Positions 61,531 through 64,000 of a DNA stretch of 64,000 nt are shown one piece after another. Positions within the stretch are counted from its first letter, which is position 1. The number at the start of each line of letters is the position of its first letter. The stretch is from positions 1-64,000 of the forward strand of contig DASRZQ010000161.1 of assembly GCA_035686205.1 (NCBI GenBank), written 5' to 3'. Under the pieces are notes generated by a model that saw only the letters and a list, made by a program, of their open reading frames with translations, had not been told where the DNA came from and searched no databases. The position numbers were made by a program, and so were the translations under genes. Origin of the DNA: CAIWTU01 sp035686205 (GTDB taxonomy: Bacteria > Desulfobacterota > Desulfuromonadia > Geobacterales > Geobacteraceae).

Positions 61531-63069
61531 CTAAAGGCTTTCCACAAACCTTTCTTTCTTGCAGTAAAGACGATTAAGAGCATTTATATATGCCTTTGCG
61601 GACGCTTCGATAATGTCCGTGGATGACCCTCTCCCCACAACCGTACAGTTGCCTTCCGCAAGCCTGACGCTAACCTCGCCGATAGCATCAGTCCCGCCGG
61701 TTATTGACCCGACGGTGTATTGAACGAGTTTTGCCTTTGTTTTCGCCAGTTTCCTGATGGCCTTTAATGTCGCATCAACCGGGCCGTCTCCCAACTCGGC
61801 GGTCCTTACCGGCTGATCGTCTATTTCCATCTGCACGGTCGCGGTTGCAACGGCAAACGAACCGCACGTAACGGTTATATGGCTGAGTTTATACTTTTCG
61901 CCGTTCTTCAATGTTTCATCGGCGACAATTGCATCCAGGTCCTCGTCAAATATCTCTTTTTTCAGATCCGCCAGTGCCTTGAAACGTTCGAAAGCCTTAT
62001 TCAGGGTCTCATCTTCCAGCTCGTATCCAAGTTCCTGCAGCCGCTTTTTAAACGCATGCCGACCGGAATGCTTGCCCAATACGAGGACATTTGTTTTTAA
62101 ACCAACCGACTCTGGAGTCATGATTTCATAGGTCGATTTTTCCATTAACACGCCGTGTTGATGTATTCCGGCTTCATGGGCAAAGGCGTTCGCCCCTACG
62201 ATGGCTTTGTTCGGCTGCACGGAAATGCCGGTAACGGTAGTCAGAAGCCTGCTTGCCGGAGTAAGCTGTTCAGTCGCTATGTTGGTTTTGAAGTCCAGGA
62301 TGTCGCTTCGCGTCCTCAATATCATAACGAATTCTTCCAGCGAACAGTTCCCCGCCCTCTCCCCGATTCCGTTTATCGTACACTCCACTTGCCCGGCACC
62401 TGCCTGGACCGCGGCAACCGAATTGGCGACGGCAAGCCCCAGATCATTGTGACAGTGTACTGAAATCACAGCTTTGTCAATATTTGCCACGTTGTCTTTC
62501 AGGTGTTTTATGATATTGAAGTATTCGGCCGGAATAGTGTATCCGACGGTATCCGGGATATTGACCACCGTGGCACCGGCGTCAATAACCGCCGCCACGA
62601 CTTCGGCCATGAATTTGAGCTCGGTGCGTACGGCGTCCTCGCAGGAAAATTCAACGTTCGGGGTATATCCCTTTGCTCTCCTTACGGCCTTTACCGCTGC
62701 GTTCAGAACCTCGGAAGGCTTCATCTTCAGCTTATATTTCATATGAATATCGGATGTCGCGATAAAAGTGTGAATGCGCCCCTTTTCGCCGGCATACTGC
62801 AGCGCTTCCCATCCCCTGTCGATGTCCTTCTCCTGTGCACGGCAAAGCCCGGCAATTTCCGGACCTTTTATTGTCTGGGCAATTTTCTTTACTGCTTCGA
62901 AATCCCCTTCCGAGGCAATCGGAAATCCCGCCTCGATGATGTCTACGTTCAGCTTCTGGAGTTGCCTTGCAATCCGCAGTTTCTCCTCAATATTCATGCT
63001 TGCCCCGGGGGATTGTTCTCCATCTCTTAATGTTGTGTCGAAGATCCTGATAGTTTTGCCTTTGGCCAT
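61531..63069 (-). CDS. leuA: 2-isopropylmalate synthase
   Basis: A 512-residue enzyme that condenses acetyl-CoA with 2-oxoisovalerate, the first step of leucine synthesis. Catalytic TIM-barrel with IFDTTLRDGEQSPGASM, HCHNDLGLAVANSVAAV and NGIGERAGN; the C-terminal regulatory LeuA dimer domain (GGTDAIGEVSVRL...YINALNRL) is present, so leucine feedback is likely. ATG 63069 starts the catalytic domain; upstream in-frame codons to 63150 lie in the T-box terminator. Confidence 0.95.
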   Translation of the reverse strand: MAKGKTIRIFDTTLRDGEQSPGASMNIEEKLRIARQLQKLNVDIIEAGFPIASEGDFEAVKKIAQTIKGPEIAGLCRAQEKDIDRGWEALQYAGEKGRIHTFIATSDIHMKYKLKMKPSEVLNAAVKAVRRAKGYTPNVEFSCEDAVRTELKFMAEVVAAVIDAGATVVNIPDTVGYTIPAEYFNIIKHLKDNVANIDKAVISVHCHNDLGLAVANSVAAVQAGAGQVECTINGIGERAGNCSLEEFVMILRTRSDILDFKTNIATEQLTPASRLLTTVTGISVQPNKAIVGANAFAHEAGIHQHGVLMEKSTYEIMTPESVGLKTNVLVLGKHSGRHAFKKRLQELGYELEDETLNKAFERFKALADLKKEIFDEDLDAIVADETLKNGEKYKLSHITVTCGSFAVATATVQMEIDDQPVRTAELGDGPVDATLKAIRKLAKTKAKLVQYTVGSITGGTDAIGEVSVRLAEGNCTVVGRGSSTDIIEASAKAYINALNRLYCKKERFVESL

Positions 63070-63095
63070 TTCACACCTCCGTATCGTCTGTAAAA

Positions 63096-63441
63096 TAAAA
63101 AAAGCCTCCGCCCCGGTTAGGGGCGAAGGCTTTTTTCTTCGCGGTACCACCCTAATTTATTCTTGAATTCCGGATTGCCTTAAAAGACAACCTTTGATGT
63201 TGTTACCCAGGCATTTAAAAACTCGGCAAACCCGTAATTTAGAATTTACGGCCGCGTCGTAAACTGCCTGCAACATGACTGGAATCCCAGAAACTCGTTT
63301 ATCCCTTCACGCGGGCGACGGCTCCGGCTAATGTATTTCACCGCAGCAGCTCCGAGGCGAGTTCGTCATTTCTCTTCACCGGTTCGCACCACCCACCGGC
63401 TCTCTGGGGAAAAGAACTCTGACTACTACTCCTCTTCACAG
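63096..63441 (-). promoter_or_regulatory. leucine T-box leader of leuA
   Basis: On the minus strand: a Stem I start GAAGAGGAGTAGTAG, AGAGAGCCGG...TGGTGCGAACCGG, a specifier loop with GAACTC-GCC and codon CUC (Leu) at 63361-63359, the T-box sequence AGGGTGGTACCGCG at 63153-63140, and a terminator stem (63132-63102) with seven T. The T-box and terminator can form alternative structures. Uncharged tRNA-Leu would permit leuA transcription. Confidence 0.93.
63097..63132 (-). terminator. T-box-regulated terminator of leuA leader
   Basis: AAGCCTTCGCCCC-TAACC-GGGGCGGAGGCTT and a T-run on the minus strand, 28 bases before the leuA start; part of the T-box attenuator. Confidence 0.92.
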
Positions 63442-63573
63442 CTTTTATTTTTGTAATTTTGAGAAATAATAAAAGATCAGTTAACCGCTGTCAAGAAATA
63501 GATTTCATTTTGATTTAATTTTTAAAAAAAAGTTCATTCCTGATAAAATCATATTTGTAATGAAAATATCAAG

Positions 63574-64000
63574 TTACTGGGACTCTTTCCGTAGAACCTT
63601 TTCAAGTCTGCGTCTCCGGGGATATGTCATGAGAAATCCCATTGGACCTGAGGCAATATAGGCAAAAAAGACCGCAAACAGCATTATGAAAGGTTCCGCG
63701 GCAATTACAATCAGCAGCAGGATTGCAAGTACCAGAAACGCGAACGGCTGGCGCTTTATCAATTCCGGATCCTTGAAGGAATAGTAGCGGAAACTTGACA
63801 CCATCAGGAAAGCGAGAGAATAAATAAGGATGAGGATAGCAAGTTTTTTGTATGAACCCCAACCGAAACGGTGGAACAACAGCACCGTGGCGGAAACCAT
63901 GCTCGCTGCCGCGGGTATTGGAAGACCGACAAAACGCTTGCTTTCCACGGTGTTGACCTGCACGTTGAACCGCGCAAGGCGGAGCGCGCCGCAGACCACA
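63574..64000 (-). CDS. pssA: CDP-diacylglycerol-serine O-phosphatidyltransferase, 3' part
   Basis: The last ~141 residues of an integral membrane phosphatidylserine synthase; the start is past the right edge. CGALRLARFN is the piece after the CDP-alcohol phosphotransferase motif, followed by KRFVGLPIPAAASMVSATVLLF and hydrophobic helices. This C-terminal portion matches the pssA gene that in Geobacter-like genomes is encoded next to leuA (recollection). The active-site motif itself lies outside the window. Confidence 0.85.
   Translation of the reverse strand, partial: VVCGALRLARFNVQVNTVESKRFVGLPIPAAASMVSATVLLFHRFGWGSYKKLAILILIYSLAFLMVSSFRYYSFKDPELIKRQPFAFLVLAILLLIVIAAEPFIMLFAVFFAYIASGPMGFLMTYPRRRRLEKVLRKESQ

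Noticed and set aside
1..64000. tRNA genes, rRNA genes, CRISPR arrays, prophage genes
   Set aside because: No T-loop/acceptor pattern, no rRNA-like stretch and no regularly spaced direct repeats were seen on either strand. The lone holin-family gene is not evidence of phage.

Overview
The window reads as a chromosomal segment of a Gram-negative, probably deltaproteobacterial (Desulfuromonadota/Geobacter-like) organism. This is inferred from several features together: PocR- and PAS-type sensor kinases, MCE/Mla lipid-transport operons, hopanoid-modification genes, a pssA-leuA arrangement with a leucine T-box leader, archaeal-type LeuC/LeuD, and class II ribonucleotide reductase. No tRNA, rRNA, CRISPR array, prophage or complete insertion sequence was seen. 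Coding density is high, with two exceptions: an AT-rich stretch at about 24.8-25.4 kb and several intergenic dispersed inverted repeats.

Layout. 1-2.4 kb: the end of a cbb3-type cytochrome oxidase operon (ccoN 3' end, a ccoO-cytochrome c fusion, a small membrane subunit, a membrane-anchored cytochrome c). 2.5-5.7 kb: a convergent pyruvate dehydrogenase operon (E1 alpha, E1 beta, E2; no E3). 5.8-7.9 kb: a second-type EF-G. 8-12 kb: a PocR/PAS histidine kinase and small genes (GYD protein, orphan receiver, DUF4177-like, MoaD/ThiS-like). 12.1-16.4 kb: a tripartite efflux operon (tolC-emrA-emrB) whose genes overlap by ATGA. 16.9-22.7 kb: mlaE-mlaF-mlaD followed by two M16 proteases. 22.7-25 kb: a MITE-like element and a tandem pair of unrecognised paralogues carried on a ~1 kb duplication. 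25.4-27.5 kb: mscL with a zinc ribbon, a short SPFH protein, a flavin-nucleotide-binding protein, a receiver, ferredoxin and rubredoxin. 27.6-32.2 kb: glutamate synthase large subunit.

32.4-45.2 kb holds mostly single housekeeping or stress genes: cupin, tag, thioesterase, GH15 glucoamylase-like enzyme, cupredoxin, DJ-1/PfpI, DUF503, asnS, PDZ protein, NRDE protein and nrdJ. 45.4-50.1 kb: a hopanoid side-chain locus (hpnJ-hpnK-small transporter-cinA, with hpnG divergent). 50.1-53 kb: a hybrid kinase that looks like the C-terminal part of a CheB-CheR-PAS protein. 53.4-57.8 kb: a CruF-like carotenoid hydratase and a second MCE operon encoding an unrecognised WP(F/L)(F/Y)-repeat exported protein, MlaE and MCE protein, but no ATPase. 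57.9-64 kb: leuC-leuD, a LOG-family protein, cspA, leuA under a CUC-specifier T-box, and the 3' part of pssA.

The 46-58 kb stretch, together with 16.9-19.7 kb, is an envelope-lipid theme: hopanoid tailoring, a carotenoid enzyme, and two MCE exporters or importers that may share one ATPase. The strongest candidates for something undescribed are the WP-repeat protein in the second MCE operon and the tandem paralogue pair at 23-24.8 kb.
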